NCBI RefSeq assembly: GCF_001412105.1
Contig: NZ_LKST01000001.1
Location: 558,001 to 622,000, forward strand
Source of the DNA: Corynebacterium oculi
GTDB lineage: Bacteria; Actinomycetota; Actinomycetes; Mycobacteriales; Mycobacteriaceae
Length of the DNA: 64,000 nt
Reading direction: 5' to 3'
This document shows positions 9,263 to 18,951 of this stretch, piece after piece. The notes beneath the pieces are model-generated. The model was given only the letters and a program-made list of their open reading frames with translations, ran no database searches and was not told the DNA's origin. A program made the position numbers and the translations under genes. Within the stretch, counting starts at the first letter, position 1. Every line of letters starts with the position of its first letter.

Positions 9263-9344
9263 AGTCCATCACCTTAACCTATGACACCGGCAGGGAGCCA
9301 TTAATAACTCCCCGTCGGGCTTATCGACGCCGCCCCGGCGCACC

Positions 9345-11864
9345 CTAGTGTGCGTCGATCCGCAGGGAGGAAAAACGCACCTCCCCGGCCTCGTCGGAGG
9401 CATCCAGATCCACCACGGCCTCGTAGGCGAAGGAATTATCGCCCTCCGGGTCCTTGAAGATCTGCCGCACCTGCCAGGCCCGCCCCGTGGTATCCAGGCG
9501 GAAGTACTCCGGCCCGCGAGCCTGGGGGCCGGTATCGAGGTCCGAGTACTGGTCAAAGTACTCGTCCATCGCGGCGGGGAAGTCCGGCGCGTCCTCGATA
9601 TAGTCGGTCAGCTCCGCCAGGCGATCTTCCTTCTCCCAGGCAAAGAGTTCCACCAGGCGGAACATGGCGTTGCGCACCATGATGGTAAAGGCGCGCCGGT
9701 TGGCGCTCAGCGCCGTGGGATCCTCCACGCCAAAGGCCAGCTCCTGATCCACCACGGCCTGAGAAACCGGGGCATCGGGATCGGCCATGTGCGCCCACTC
9801 GTCCACGAGCGAGGAATCCACCTGCCTAATCAATTCGCCTAGCCACACGATGATGTCCTCCAACTCCTCCGTGCGATATTCCGCGGGGACGGAGTGCTGG
9901 AGGGTACGCCAGGCATCGGTGAGGTAGCGCAAAACGACGCCCTCGGAGCGGGCGAGGGAATACGTGGCCACGAGGTCAGAAAAGGTCATGGCGTGCTCGA
10001 TCATGTCACGCAGGACGGACTTGGGGCTTAGCCGGAACTCGCGGGCCCAGGGGGCGCCCTGAGAAAAGGTCTCAAAGGCATCCTCTAATTCCTCGTGCAG
10101 GGGCATGGGCCAGGTGATGTCCTCGATGATGGCCATGCGCTCGGTGTAATCCACGCCATCGGCCTTGAGTTCCGCGATGCGCTCCCCACGGGCCGCCTTT
10201 TGCTGCGCCACCAGGACGGGGCGTGGATCGTCCAAGATCGCCTCGAAGGTGCTGATGACGTCCAGGGCGTACCCCTCCGATTCCGGGTCAAGCAGCGTGA
10301 GCGCGGCCAGGGCAAAGGGGGAGAGCGGCTGGTTAAGGGCAAAGTCCCGCTGCATTTCCCGGGTGAGGCGATAGCCTTCACCGTGTTTTTCCACGATCCC
10401 CGCGCGTAACAATCCGCGCCCTAACTCGATGGTGGTGAGAATATCCTTGTTCTGCTTTGCGCGGGGATCGTGATTGGTGCGCAGCAGATGCGCAAAGTGC
10501 TCGTAGGTATTTCCCGGGCGCGAGACCAGATTAATCACCATGGAATTAGACACCTTGAACTGTGAGGCCATGTGCTCCGGCTCGGCCTGGGTGAGTTTTT
10601 CAAAGGTGCGCTCGCTCCAACTCACCTCGCCGTCCCGGGCGTGCTTCTTGCGCAGTTTCTTGAGTTTCTTCGGGTCGCTGCCCGCGCGCTGGCGCAGCCG
10701 CCAGTTCTCGATCTCATGCTCGGGCGCCTCGACCACCACGGTGCCCTCGGTATCAAAGCCCGCGCGGCCCGCGCGGCCCGCGATCTGGTGAAACTCGCGG
10801 GATTTCATGATGCGCTGCCGGGTGCCATCAAACTTGGCCAGGCCGGTCATCACCACGGTGCGAATGGGCACGTTGATGCCCACCCCGAGGGTATCGGTGC
10901 CGCAGATCACCTTGAGCAACCCCTTTTGCGCCAGGCGCTCCACGAGGCGCCGGTACTTGGGCAACATGCCGGCGTGGTGGACTCCGATGCCCTTGCGCAG
11001 CAGCCGGGACAGCTGCGAGCCGAAGGCCGTGCTGAACCGGAAGGCCCCAATCTCGGCGGCAATGGCCTCCTTATCCTCCGGTGTGACCATGGCCAGGGAG
11101 GTGAGTGCCTGGGCGCGTTCGGCGGCCTCGCGCTGGGTGAAATGCACCACGTAAATGGGGGACTTGCCCTGGGAAAGAAGTTCCTCGATGGTCTCATGCA
11201 CCGGGGTATAAACGTACGAGAAATCCAGGGGAACCGGCCTGGTGGCCCCGGCCACCAGCGAGGTGGTGCGCCCGGTGCGCTCGCTGAGGTCCTTTTGCAG
11301 GAACTCCGTGTCCCCCAGGGTGGCGGACATGAGCAGAAATTGGGTCTGCGGTAATTCCAGCAGGGGCACCTGCCAGGCCCAGCCGCGCTCGGGATCGGAA
11401 TAGTAATGGAACTCGTCCATAATCACCTGATCCATGCGCGCCTGGTTGCTGTCGCGCAGCGCGATATTCGCCACGATTTCCGCCGTGGCGCAGATAATGG
11501 GGGCGTTGCCGTTCACGGTGGCGTCGCCCGTCATCATGCCCACGTTATCCGGGCCGAAGGTCTCGCAGAGTGCAAAAAACTTCTCACTCACCAGGGCCTT
11601 GATGGGGGCGGTATAAAAGCTCCGCTGGCCCCGCGCCATGGCGATGAAGTGCGCGGCGATGGCCACCAGGGATTTCCCCGAACCCGTGGGGGTGGCCAGA
11701 ATGACGTTATCGCCCGCCAGAATCCCCAGGGAGGCCTCCTCCTGAGCGGGATAAAGGTTAATATCCCGCTGGCGCGCCCAGGCGAGGAAGGAATCAAAGA
11801 TGGATTCCTCAAAGAGAGACTCCGGGACTTCGCTGAGGTCAGGCAACATCTGGGAGAGGTTCAT
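9345..11864 (-). CDS. Ski2-like DEAD/DEAH-box helicase with DUF3516
   Basis: 839 residues. N-terminal helicase core: ATPTGSGKS (Walker A), a DExH-type motif II written DEFH, SATLGDTEF (motif III), GTDTLGVGIN (motif V) and HQIAGRAGRAGF (motif VI). The remaining C-terminal half matches the actinobacterial DUF3516 extension, which has no known activity. The helicase core resembles Ski2/Mtr4-type RNA helicases, so a role in RNA unwinding or decay is plausible, but the substrate is not known. It is co-oriented with the PAC2-family gene upstream and oxyR downstream, an arrangement shared with C. glutamicum. Confidence 0.92.
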   Translation of the reverse strand: MNLSQMLPDLSEVPESLFEESIFDSFLAWARQRDINLYPAQEEASLGILAGDNVILATPTGSGKSLVAIAAHFIAMARGQRSFYTAPIKALVSEKFFALCETFGPDNVGMMTGDATVNGNAPIICATAEIVANIALRDSNQARMDQVIMDEFHYYSDPERGWAWQVPLLELPQTQFLLMSATLGDTEFLQKDLSERTGRTTSLVAGATRPVPLDFSYVYTPVHETIEELLSQGKSPIYVVHFTQREAAERAQALTSLAMVTPEDKEAIAAEIGAFRFSTAFGSQLSRLLRKGIGVHHAGMLPKYRRLVERLAQKGLLKVICGTDTLGVGINVPIRTVVMTGLAKFDGTRQRIMKSREFHQIAGRAGRAGFDTEGTVVVEAPEHEIENWRLRQRAGSDPKKLKKLRKKHARDGEVSWSERTFEKLTQAEPEHMASQFKVSNSMVINLVSRPGNTYEHFAHLLRTNHDPRAKQNKDILTTIELGRGLLRAGIVEKHGEGYRLTREMQRDFALNQPLSPFALAALTLLDPESEGYALDVISTFEAILDDPRPVLVAQQKAARGERIAELKADGVDYTERMAIIEDITWPMPLHEELEDAFETFSQGAPWAREFRLSPKSVLRDMIEHAMTFSDLVATYSLARSEGVVLRYLTDAWRTLQHSVPAEYRTEELEDIIVWLGELIRQVDSSLVDEWAHMADPDAPVSQAVVDQELAFGVEDPTALSANRRAFTIMVRNAMFRLVELFAWEKEDRLAELTDYIEDAPDFPAAMDEYFDQYSDLDTGPQARGPEYFRLDTTGRAWQVRQIFKDPEGDNSFAYEAVVDLDASDEAGEVRFSSLRIDAH

Positions 11865-11918
11865 TCACCCCACCCTAGTAGACCAACCCCGGGAGAGGGA
11901 CGGGGTTGTGCCTCCTGG

Positions 11919-12848
11919 TTATTCCTCCTCGTCGAGGTCTGCCAGGAAGCGCTCGAATTCCTGGCCGATCTCCTCCCCGCTGGGCAGATCCTCCTCTCCG
12001 GGAAGCACAGCCTTGGGGTGGCGGGTGCGGTACTGCTCCACCTCTTCGTCGTACTGCTGCTCCAGGGCCGCCACCACGTGCTGGATCTCGGAGGAATCGT
12101 CCATCTGCTCGGTGAGCTGCTGCGCCACGCGCTCCCAATCCCGTTCGAGAGTCTGGAGGGGTAACTCCAAGTTGGCGTTATGCGCCACCGAGCGCAATAG
12201 CTTCAGCGTGGCCTCCGGGTAGGGGGAGGAGGAAACATAATGCGGAACGTGAGCGGTAAAGCCCGCCACCGCCGTGCGTTGTTTTCCCAGCACCGACTCT
12301 AATTGCAGGGCCGCGGAGCCCGGCAGCATGACGGAACCATCAAAACGGAAAAGATCCTGCATGAGTTCGGGGCTGTTGCCGTGGGCGGAGACCACCAGGG
12401 GACGGGTATGCGGAACCGTCATGGGGGCGGAATAAAGGCAGATTACCTGGCTCACGTTGTACTTGCGCACCAGATCGGCTGTGGCCTGGGTAAAGGAATC
12501 CCAGCGTAAATCCGGCTCCGGGCCGGAAAGCAAAAGGAAGGGCTGGCCCTGAATATCACGCAGCACGCGCATATCCAGGGATAATTTTTCTACCTTGGTA
12601 ACCTCATTGTTCTCCATGGTGACCGTGGGGCGGCGGGAACGATAATCGATGAGTTCATCGGTATTAAAGGAGGCCACGAGCCTATTTTCTAACGCCGCCA
12701 GCAGGTGATCGGCGCTGGCGCTCACGGCCTGGCCAGCATCCGCATATCCCTGAAGGGCGACGATAAGGGTAGGGCCTGCGGCCCCATCGGAGGAAACTTC
12801 TGGCGATGGATACTCTAACTCATACATGTGGCGGTGTTCTTCCGGCAT
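11919..12848 (-). CDS. PAC2-family (proteasome assembly chaperone-like) protein
   Basis: 309 residues. The N-terminal domain matches the PAC2 fold: TLIVALQGYADAGQA, then DMRVLRDIQGQPFLLLSGPEP, then VVSAHGNSPEL. The last 70 residues are acidic and helical, probably coiled coil. Eukaryotic PAC2 helps assemble 20S proteasomes, but corynebacteria as known lack the 20S core while many actinobacteria keep PAC2-type proteins, so the role here is open. The ATG at 12846-12848 has a strong AAGGAGG 6 nt upstream; an in-frame codon 12 residues upstream lacks one. TATAGA on the minus strand about 38 nt upstream is a possible -10. Confidence 0.9.
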   Translation of the reverse strand: MPEEHRHMYELEYPSPEVSSDGAAGPTLIVALQGYADAGQAVSASADHLLAALENRLVASFNTDELIDYRSRRPTVTMENNEVTKVEKLSLDMRVLRDIQGQPFLLLSGPEPDLRWDSFTQATADLVRKYNVSQVICLYSAPMTVPHTRPLVVSAHGNSPELMQDLFRFDGSVMLPGSAALQLESVLGKQRTAVAGFTAHVPHYVSSSPYPEATLKLLRSVAHNANLELPLQTLERDWERVAQQLTEQMDDSSEIQHVVAALEQQYDEEVEQYRTRHPKAVLPGEEDLPSGEEIGQEFERFLADLDEEE

Positions 12849-13038
12849 GATTGTCCTCCTTAGTTCTTGGTCTATACCGTGCAACGAAGCACCCCGTGGA
12901 TTGATTCCCAGAGAGACCGTATATCGACGGACAAAGCGGGAATACGCACGGGGGAGGCATCACAGGAACTCGCGGCAGTGTCTCGCCAGTGTAACCAACC
13001 TTGCCCGCAGAATCAGCGCCACGCGCCGGGCCTGGGGG

Positions 13039-13062
13039 TGTGGATAGCGCGGCTTATCCACA
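13039..13062. promoter_or_regulatory. Inverted pair of DnaA-box-like sequences
   Basis: TGTGGATA (13039-13046) faces TTATCCACA (13054-13062) across 7 bp. The right copy equals the perfect consensus TTATNCACA; the left copy is 8 of 9 in the opposite orientation. It lies in the PAC2 / DUF4192 divergent region, about 55 bp before the DUF4192 start. It could be a DnaA regulatory site, a different dyad operator, or an RNA hairpin. Confidence 0.55.
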
Positions 13063-13116
13063 TGGGCATACCGGTCAGGTGCACTCGCGGTGTTTCACCG
13101 GGGCACGCTGTGGGGC

Positions 13117-14158
13117 ATGAAACCACAGAATCCCACCCATGCCCCAGATCCCGCCCCGACCGATGGTGTCCCCGGCTACCTCATGGCTAACCTCCCGGCC
13201 GTCTTGGGGTTCTATCCCCAAGACTCCCTGGTGCTGGTGGGCCTCGAACACCACCGGGGCAGCACCCATCACCTGGGGCCGGTTCTGCGGGCTGATTATC
13301 CTCTCCCTCCGGGTGTCCTGGACGAGGGCCTGCGCATGATCGGTGAGGCGGGTAGTTCCTCCGCGATGGTCTTTCTCATCGGTGCCCCTCCGTCTCGGCC
13401 GGAGGTGGCGGCTTTGCGGCGCCTCCTGGAGGCGCACCGTCTCCCGGAGAATCCGCCCTTGCGGTTGTGGGGAGGATGGTGGTGCCGCAGAATTATCACG
13501 GGAGAGCGATACGTGCGGCTCTGGGAACAGGTGGCCAGGGGGCGTGATTCCGGCGGTTTCCCGTACCCCCGCCATGCGGGCGCTGGTGGAATGCGGGGAG
13601 GTGCCGGAACTCACCAGGGCGGAGGCCTGCGCGCATTTCCAACCGCGTGGAAAACCCTGGGCAGTAAACATGCGCGATGTGCATCGACTGGTGCACAGGG
13701 CGCACCTCTCGCCACCCCTGCTGGGGGAGCTGGCCGCCGAGGCCGGGGAATTATTGCGCGGTGAGGGGGACGCCAGCCACCTGGCGTTCCTGCTCAGCCA
13801 TCCGATGTTGCGCGATGCGCTGGTGGCACCGACGATAGAGCACGCGGACCAGGCTCATCGGATACTGCGGCGGGTGGCCCAGCGCACGAGGGGGGAAGCG
13901 CGGAGCAACGCGCTGTGCCTCTACGCACTTGCCGCCGCAGCCTGCGGACATTCCTGGCGCGTGGCTCTTGCGCTTCACCTGGCGGTGGAGGAGGCCCCGG
14001 AGCACGGTCTGAGCGGGCTTCTCTATTCCGTGGTCAGCCGCCGCGGGGCGGAGGCCATGCTTGACGCGGTGAAAGAGGCGGTGGCACCGGCACAAAGCAA
14101 AAACAGTGACGCCACCGCAGGCGGTACCGGGGCGGATACCGATGGCCGCCACCGCTAG
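13117..14158 (+). pseudogene. DUF4192 protein, interrupted by a single-base frameshift
   Basis: The 5' part (13117 to about 13542) encodes the DUF4192 hallmark GVPGYLMANLPAVLGFYPQD. After VARG the family sequence continues in the next frame (VIPAVSRTPAMRALVECGEV) and stays open to the TAG at 14156-14158. The switch falls at a GGGGG run, 13538-13542; dropping one G restores a 347-codon gene. The span is 1042 bp, which is 3n+1 as expected. The second half is Ala/Arg-rich and helical. No function is known for DUF4192. The stop shares the palindrome CTAG with the stop of convergent galE. This may be a sequencing error, a fresh mutation or slippage; absence of other damage favours error or recent change. 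Confidence 0.85.
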
Positions 14159-15114
14159 CCCCGCCTGCGGGTGTACTCCCAGGCGTCGGAGACGATGGTG
14201 CGAATATCGGTGCGCTCGGGCCGCCAGCCTAATTCCTCCTTGATTCGCTGTGAGGAGGCGATGAGCACGGCCGGATCTCCCGCTCGACGGGGAGCGACCT
14301 CCGCGGGAATCGGGTGGCCGGTCACGGCACGGCAGGCCTCGATGACCTCGCGCACGGAGTTGCCGTCACCCGAGCCGAGGTTATACACGCGGTGGGTTCC
14401 GGGGCGATTTGTTTCTAGGGCCAGCACATGGGCCTGGGCGAGGTCTCGGATATGAATGTAATCGCGCACGGCCGTGCCGTCCGCGGTGGGCCAGTCCTCG
14501 CCAAAGACGAGGATCTTATCGCGCTGCCCCAGGGCCACCTGCAAGATCAGCGGAATGAGGTGGGTTTCCTTCTCACGGTGCTCGCCCAGGCCACCATAGG
14601 CCCCGGCTACGTTGAAGTATCGCAGGCTGGTGGCGCCCAGGCCGTAGGCTTGCGCGTAGGAGGCGATGGCATAGTCGATGGAGAGTTTTGTCGCCCCGTA
14701 GGTATTGGTGGGGGCTGTGGGAAAGTCCTCGGTGATGGGCACGGATTCCGGTTCGCCGTAGGTGGCGGCGGTGGAGGAGAAGACGAGGTTGTTCACCCCG
14801 TGGCGGCGCATGGCATCGAGCAAGTCCAGCGAGGTTCCCACGTTGTCGCGCCAGTACTCATCGGGCTTCTCCATGGACTCACCCACCAGGGAACGGGCGG
14901 CAAAGTGCAGCACACCGGTAAAATCGCCCTCCGCGAGCACGGTATCCGCCACCTCGCTCACCCGGCCCTCCACGAGCCGGGCGGCGTGGGGAACCGCGTC
15001 GCGGTTGCCGGTGGAAAAGTCATCCACGATGGTCACATCGTGTCCAGCCTCCAGGAGAACCTGGGAGCACACACTGCCCACGTACCCCGCCCCGCCGGTA
15101 ACCAGCAACTTCAT
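14155..15114 (-). CDS. galE: UDP-glucose 4-epimerase
   Basis: 319 residues. Interconverts UDP-glucose and UDP-galactose, giving galactose for the arabinogalactan of the cell wall. Short-chain dehydrogenase fold: NAD-binding [10 protein letters not shown] at the N terminus, catalytic Tyr139-x3-Lys143 (NTYGATK), preceded by FSSTAATYG with the active-site Ser/Thr. [10 protein letters not shown] is also typical of GalE. The gene lies 5 nt downstream of dtxR on the same strand, so it is probably cotranscribed with it, as in C. glutamicum. The two convergent stop codons, galE and the DUF4192 gene, overlap in CTAG. Confidence 0.95.
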   Translation of the reverse strand: MKLLVTGGAGYVGSVCSQVLLEAGHDVTIVDDFSTGNRDAVPHAARLVEGRVSEVADTVLAEGDFTGVLHFAARSLVGESMEKPDEYWRDNVGTSLDLLDAMRRHGVNNLVFSSTAATYGEPESVPITEDFPTAPTNTYGATKLSIDYAIASYAQAYGLGATSLRYFNVAGAYGGLGEHREKETHLIPLILQVALGQRDKILVFGEDWPTADGTAVRDYIHIRDLAQAHVLALETNRPGTHRVYNLGSGDGNSVREVIEACRAVTGHPIPAEVAPRRAGDPAVLIASSQRIKEELGWRPERTDIRTIVSDAWEYTRRRG

Positions 15115-15119
15115 GGGTG

Positions 15120-15806
15120 TTATCCCTCCAGGGGCTCCACGCGCACGGCGTGGCCGAGGTCATCGGCGAGTTCGATGCTCTTATCTCCCTTGGAGATGGT
15201 CACCAGTCCGCCTTCGTTGTGCACCATGACCTCGGAACCCATGCTGATGCCGGCGTCGGCAAAGGCCCGCAGGTGGCGGGTCTCCATCTGTACGATCTCG
15301 TTGAGCTGGAGGAGCAGCGCCGGTATGTCCTGGCCCTCGGGGAGATCCACGGGGCGCACCCCGCGCTCGCTAGCGGATTCCCGATCAATGCCGATTTCCT
15401 TGAGCCCGGGGATGGGGTTGCCAAAGGGGGAATAGGCGGCGTCGGCGAGCACGTCCACCACGCGGCGCTCCACCTCGTCGCTCATCACGTGTTCCCAACG
15501 GCAGGCCTCATCATGCACCTGTTCTAGATCAAGGTGGAGAATGTCGGTGAGCAGGCGCTCCGCGAGGCGATGCTTACGCATCACGGCGGTGGCGCGCTCG
15601 CGGCCCTCGTCGGTGAGTTGCAGGCTGCGATCCGGGCGCACGTGCAGCAGTCCGTCGCGCTCCATGCGGGCCACCGTCTGGCTCACCGTGGGGCCCGATT
15701 GCTCTAAGCGCTCCACAATGCGAGCGCGCAGGGGAATAATGCCCTCTTCTTCAAGCTCGTAAATGGTGCGCAGATACATCTCGGTGGTATCGACGAGATC
15801 CTTCAC
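15120..15806 (-). CDS. dtxR: DtxR, iron-dependent transcriptional repressor
   Basis: 228 residues, like C. diphtheriae DtxR (226). Domain 1 is a winged helix with the recognition segment [17 protein letters not shown]. The metal ligands are all present at the classical numbers: Met10, Cys102, Glu105 and His106 for the primary site, His79, Glu83 and His98 for the ancillary site. The C-terminal SH3-like domain follows (about 145-228). Fe(II)-loaded DtxR represses iron uptake and controls haem and iron-storage genes. A minus-strand TATTGT about 50 nt upstream of the ATG is a candidate -10. galE follows directly; sigB lies upstream. Confidence 0.98.
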   Translation of the reverse strand: MKDLVDTTEMYLRTIYELEEEGIIPLRARIVERLEQSGPTVSQTVARMERDGLLHVRPDRSLQLTDEGRERATAVMRKHRLAERLLTDILHLDLEQVHDEACRWEHVMSDEVERRVVDVLADAAYSPFGNPIPGLKEIGIDRESASERGVRPVDLPEGQDIPALLLQLNEIVQMETRHLRAFADAGISMGSEVMVHNEGGLVTISKGDKSIELADDLGHAVRVEPLEG

Positions 15807-15917
15807 TGTTTACCTCTTTGTTGTGTTCTTTCGCGCTAAGGAAGTGACCATCACAATACCCGTACTCCCGGGCTCTTGCTGTCACGAGGCCTCCCCAGGC
15901 CCAAGAGAACCGGAAAA

Positions 15918-16904
15918 CTACTGGGCGTAATCGCGGAGGCGGTCGGCGCGTTCCCCGTCGCGCAGTTTGCTCATCACCTCGCGCTCGATCTGGCGCACCC
16001 GTTCGCGGGATAGCCCAAAGCGGCGTCCGATCTGATCGAGGGTGCGCGGCACGCCGTCATCAAGGCCGTAGCGCAGCCGGATCACGTCCTGTTCGCGCTC
16101 CTCCAGGGTGGAAAGGACGGAGCGAATATCGGAGTGGCGCAGGGAGGCCACCACGGCGCTTTCGGCGTCGGCCGCCTCCGCGTCCTCGATGAAGTCGCCC
16201 AGGGGGGCCTCCTCGTCGGCGCCCACGGGCATGTCCAGGCTCACCGGGTCGCGGGATTGACGCAGAAGCATCTCGATCTTGGACTCGTCAATGCCGGACT
16301 CCTCGGCCAGCTCCTCGTTGGTGGCCTCTCGCCCGAGATGCTGGTAAAGCTCACGCTTGATCCGGGAAAGCTTATTGACCTGCTCTACTAGGTGCACGGG
16401 CAAGCGGATGGTGCGGGATTGATCCGCCATGCCACGGGTGATGGCCTGGCGGATCCACCAGGTGGCGTAGGTGGAGAACTTGAATCCCTTGGAATAATCG
16501 AACTTCTCCATCGCCCGGATCAACCCCAGGTTGCCCTCTTGGATGAGGTCCAGCAGCGGCATACCGCGCCCGGTGTAGCGCTTGGCCAGGGAGACCACCA
16601 GGCGCAGGTTGGCCTCCAGCAGGTGGCTGCGGGCTTTCTTCCCCTCGCGGGCCAGCACCTTAAGGTCGCGCTTCTTGGCGCGGGTGAGGGGTTCCTCGGA
16701 GTTGAGGAGGAGGTGCTCGGCGTAGAGGCCCACCTCGATTTGTTGGGCTAATTCCACCTCGTCCTCGGCGGTGAGCAGGGCGGTTTTGCCGATGCCGTTG
16801 AGATACACGCGAACCAGGTCTGCCGAGGGATTATCGTTGGTCTGGTTACGGCGGCTGCCGCGATCCTGTTCCTCAGAGTCAAACTCGGTCACCGACGCTG
16901 TCAT
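15918..16904 (-). CDS. sigB: Group 2 RNA polymerase sigma factor SigB
   Basis: 328 residues. Region 1.2 starts near residue 28 ([20 protein letters not shown]), region 2 contains [21 protein letters not shown] and [15 protein letters not shown], and region 4 has [19 protein letters not shown]. It lacks the long N-terminal extension of SigA, which marks it as the primary-like SigB. In C. glutamicum SigB serves transition-phase and stress genes and is itself SigH-dependent; a matching SigH-type promoter is visible upstream. GAGGAGG lies about 5 nt before the ATG. dtxR is downstream on the same strand. Confidence 0.97.
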   Translation of the reverse strand: MTASVTEFDSEEQDRGSRRNQTNDNPSADLVRVYLNGIGKTALLTAEDEVELAQQIEVGLYAEHLLLNSEEPLTRAKKRDLKVLAREGKKARSHLLEANLRLVVSLAKRYTGRGMPLLDLIQEGNLGLIRAMEKFDYSKGFKFSTYATWWIRQAITRGMADQSRTIRLPVHLVEQVNKLSRIKRELYQHLGREATNEELAEESGIDESKIEMLLRQSRDPVSLDMPVGADEEAPLGDFIEDAEAADAESAVVASLRHSDIRSVLSTLEEREQDVIRLRYGLDDGVPRTLDQIGRRFGLSRERVRQIEREVMSKLRDGERADRLRDYAQ

Positions 16905-16937
16905 GAAAGCCTCCTCGTTCTCACCGATGCTGCCCAG

Positions 16938-16967
16938 TACAACGCCCGGCCCTTCGCATTAGTTCCC
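16938..16967 (-). promoter_or_regulatory. sigB: SigH-type promoter of sigB
   Basis: On the minus strand GGGAACT (16961-16967) is followed after 16 bp by CGTTGTA (16938-16944). This fits the SigH consensus of corynebacteria and mycobacteria (GGAAT/C - 16 to 20 - GTT). It lies 34 bp or more upstream of the sigB ATG and just after the dtd stop. Confidence 0.75.
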
Positions 16968-16969
16968 GC

Positions 16970-17404
16970 TTATTTTTCCCGGGTGTCCACCAGGAGGGTA
17001 AAGGGACCATCGTTGACGGACTCCACCTGCATCATGGCCCCGAATTGACCCTGCTCCACGCTAAGCCCGCGCTCGCGCAGCGCTGCCACCACGGCCTCGA
17101 TGAGGGGCCGAGCGAGGTCGGCGGGCGCGGCCTGTGCCCAGGAGGGGCATCGCCCCCGGGACGTGCGCCCCTGCAAGGTGAACTGGCTGACCACCAGTAC
17201 CGGGGCGCCGGCATCCGCCGCGCTGATTTCCCCGTCGAGCAGGCGCAGCTCCGCGATCTTGCGCGCCATCGTCGCGGCGTCTGCGGGGGTGTCCTCCCGG
17301 TGCACGCCCACGAGCGCGAGCACGCCGGGGCCGTCGATAGCCCCCACCACGGTGCCCTCTACGGTTACCTGGGCGCGGGTTACCCGGCTGAGCACGGCCT
17401 TCAT
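16970..17404 (-). CDS. dtd: D-aminoacyl-tRNA deacylase
   Basis: 144 residues, the normal length. Removes D-amino acids (for example D-Tyr) and misloaded glycine from tRNA. The two active-site motifs of DTD are seen: VVSQFTLQG in the middle and [10 protein letters not shown] near the C terminus. The start overlaps the stop of the upstream methyltransferase gene by 4 nt (ATGA), so the pair is translationally coupled. Confidence 0.96.
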   Translation of the reverse strand: MKAVLSRVTRAQVTVEGTVVGAIDGPGVLALVGVHREDTPADAATMARKIAELRLLDGEISAADAGAPVLVVSQFTLQGRTSRGRCPSWAQAAPADLARPLIEAVVAALRERGLSVEQGQFGAMMQVESVNDGPFTLLVDTREK

Positions 17405-18948
17405 GCGGCTTCCTCCGTGATGAGATCGGCGGGGAGAAGCAGGCCGTGGCGCACCAGATCCACCACGGCGGCGCTGATCTCCGGTAGCACGCTGGCGGCG
17501 TCAAGATCGTGCGCCGCGCAGTACAGGTGCACCACCTCGCCCAGGCTTAATCCCTCGGGGTGCAGGCCGGAGACGATGGCGGCGATGTGCTCGTCTACCT
17601 CGTGGCTAAAGCGCGGCCCGTCCATGCGGCTGAGCCGCTGCACGGCGGGCTTAAAGCCCATGCCGGTGGCGGCATCGGCCACGCTCACTCGTTCCTGGGC
17701 CACGCTGGGGCGCAGGCCAAAGCGGCAGGACAATACCTCCTGCACCCCGCGGAGGGAGCGCAACCAGTTATTGCGCACAAAGTATTCCTCTACCTCCGGC
17801 CCCAGCGGATCGTGGAAGTCGTGGTGCAGCTCCTCCGCCACCACCTCGCTGGGTTCATCATCGGGCAGACGCTCCAGGGCCACAAAGCCAAAACCCACGC
17901 CGGTGACGCCCTCCTGCTCAAAGAAGTCCAGCCACTCGCCTGTGCGGCGAGCGGCCTCGGCGGAGCGCGGATCGAGGGATTCGTCGCGCAGCCAGGTGCC
18001 CACGTACAGGGCGGGGTCGGCGACGTCACGCTGCAAGACCCAGGCCTGCACCCCGTGGGAGGGCAGCCACGAGGCCACCCGGGACCGCCAGGATTCCCCC
18101 TCGCGGTGCACCCAGGCGGCCACCGCGTGCGCGGTACCGCCGGGACGCAAGTGGCGCGGGGCCTGGGAGAGAACCAGCCGCGAGGCGCCGTCGAGCGCCA
18201 GGCCGGAATCCCGGTACACGTGCCCCACGGCGGGCGGGCCCACCACGAACGGCGGATTGGTGATGATCCGGTCAAAGCACCGCCCGGCCACCGGCTCAAA
18301 CCAGGATCCTTCCAGCACCTCCACCTCGGGAAACACAGAAACCGTAGAAGCGGCACCGCGGAACGTGGCGTGGGCAAAGCTCAGGGCGCGGGGGTGGACA
18401 TCGGTGACCGTGAGGTGCTCCGCGCACGCCGACTGCCCCAGCGCCTGCACACCCGAGCCGGTGCCCAGGTCCAGCACCGATCCCACCGGGGAGGTGGGCA
18501 CGGAATCGAGCAGGGAGATACTTGCCGCACCCACGCCCAGCACGTGATCGGGGCCGGGAACGTGCTCAACCATAGAGGCATCGGCATCGGAGAACACCCA
18601 CTGATCCCGCCCGGAAAGAACGTGGGGGCGGACGTCGATGAGCATGCGCGCGAGGTCGCCCTCCCGGCGCAGCGCGGAGGCATTCAGCAACCCCTGAGCC
18701 ACTTCTTCTCCGAGGACGTCCCGGCAGCGCTCCCAGGGGAGAGTGTCGTGAAGGAGGAAGAAGCGCACGAGGAAAGAGAGGCGGGAATCGTCGAGCGCCG
18801 CGCGGCGAACGGCGGCGGGCTCGCCGCGATAGAGGGCGTCGGTGGCGGGCGCCCCAAGATGGCGGCGGATCCCCGAGGCGGTGAACTGGGAGTCACGCAG
18901 CAGCGCCACCAGGGCACCGGAGACGTCCACGAGGCGGGAAAGAGGCAT
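17401..18948 (-). CDS. SAM-dependent methyltransferase of the N5-glutamine / rRNA type
   Basis: 515 residues. An N-terminal region of about 150 residues with no recognised motif precedes a Rossmann methyltransferase domain: SAM motif [15 protein letters not shown], then ITNPPFVVG, the NPPF motif that binds amino or amide nitrogen in HemK and RsmC-type enzymes. A C-terminal domain of about 190 residues follows. NPPF predicts methylation of a planar nitrogen in rRNA, DNA or protein glutamine; the substrate is unknown. It is a conserved actinobacterial architecture. It overlaps dtd by 4 nt and lies 3 nt after the DUF3099 gene, so all three are probably one operon. Confidence 0.88.
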   Translation of the reverse strand: MPLSRLVDVSGALVALLRDSQFTASGIRRHLGAPATDALYRGEPAAVRRAALDDSRLSFLVRFFLLHDTLPWERCRDVLGEEVAQGLLNASALRREGDLARMLIDVRPHVLSGRDQWVFSDADASMVEHVPGPDHVLGVGAASISLLDSVPTSPVGSVLDLGTGSGVQALGQSACAEHLTVTDVHPRALSFAHATFRGAASTVSVFPEVEVLEGSWFEPVAGRCFDRIITNPPFVVGPPAVGHVYRDSGLALDGASRLVLSQAPRHLRPGGTAHAVAAWVHREGESWRSRVASWLPSHGVQAWVLQRDVADPALYVGTWLRDESLDPRSAEAARRTGEWLDFFEQEGVTGVGFGFVALERLPDDEPSEVVAEELHHDFHDPLGPEVEEYFVRNNWLRSLRGVQEVLSCRFGLRPSVAQERVSVADAATGMGFKPAVQRLSRMDGPRFSHEVDEHIAAIVSGLHPEGLSLGEVVHLYCAAHDLDAASVLPEISAAVVDLVRHGLLLPADLITEEAA

Positions 18949-18951
18949 GAA

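Noticed and set aside
9263..9290. DtxR box upstream of oxyR
   Set aside because: AGGTTAAG is only a half site; the second half of the 19-bp consensus is not present.
12867..13190. Short open frame between PAC2 gene and DUF4192
   Set aside because: Overlaps regulatory DNA and the start of DUF4192, without a ribosome binding site or conserved sequence.
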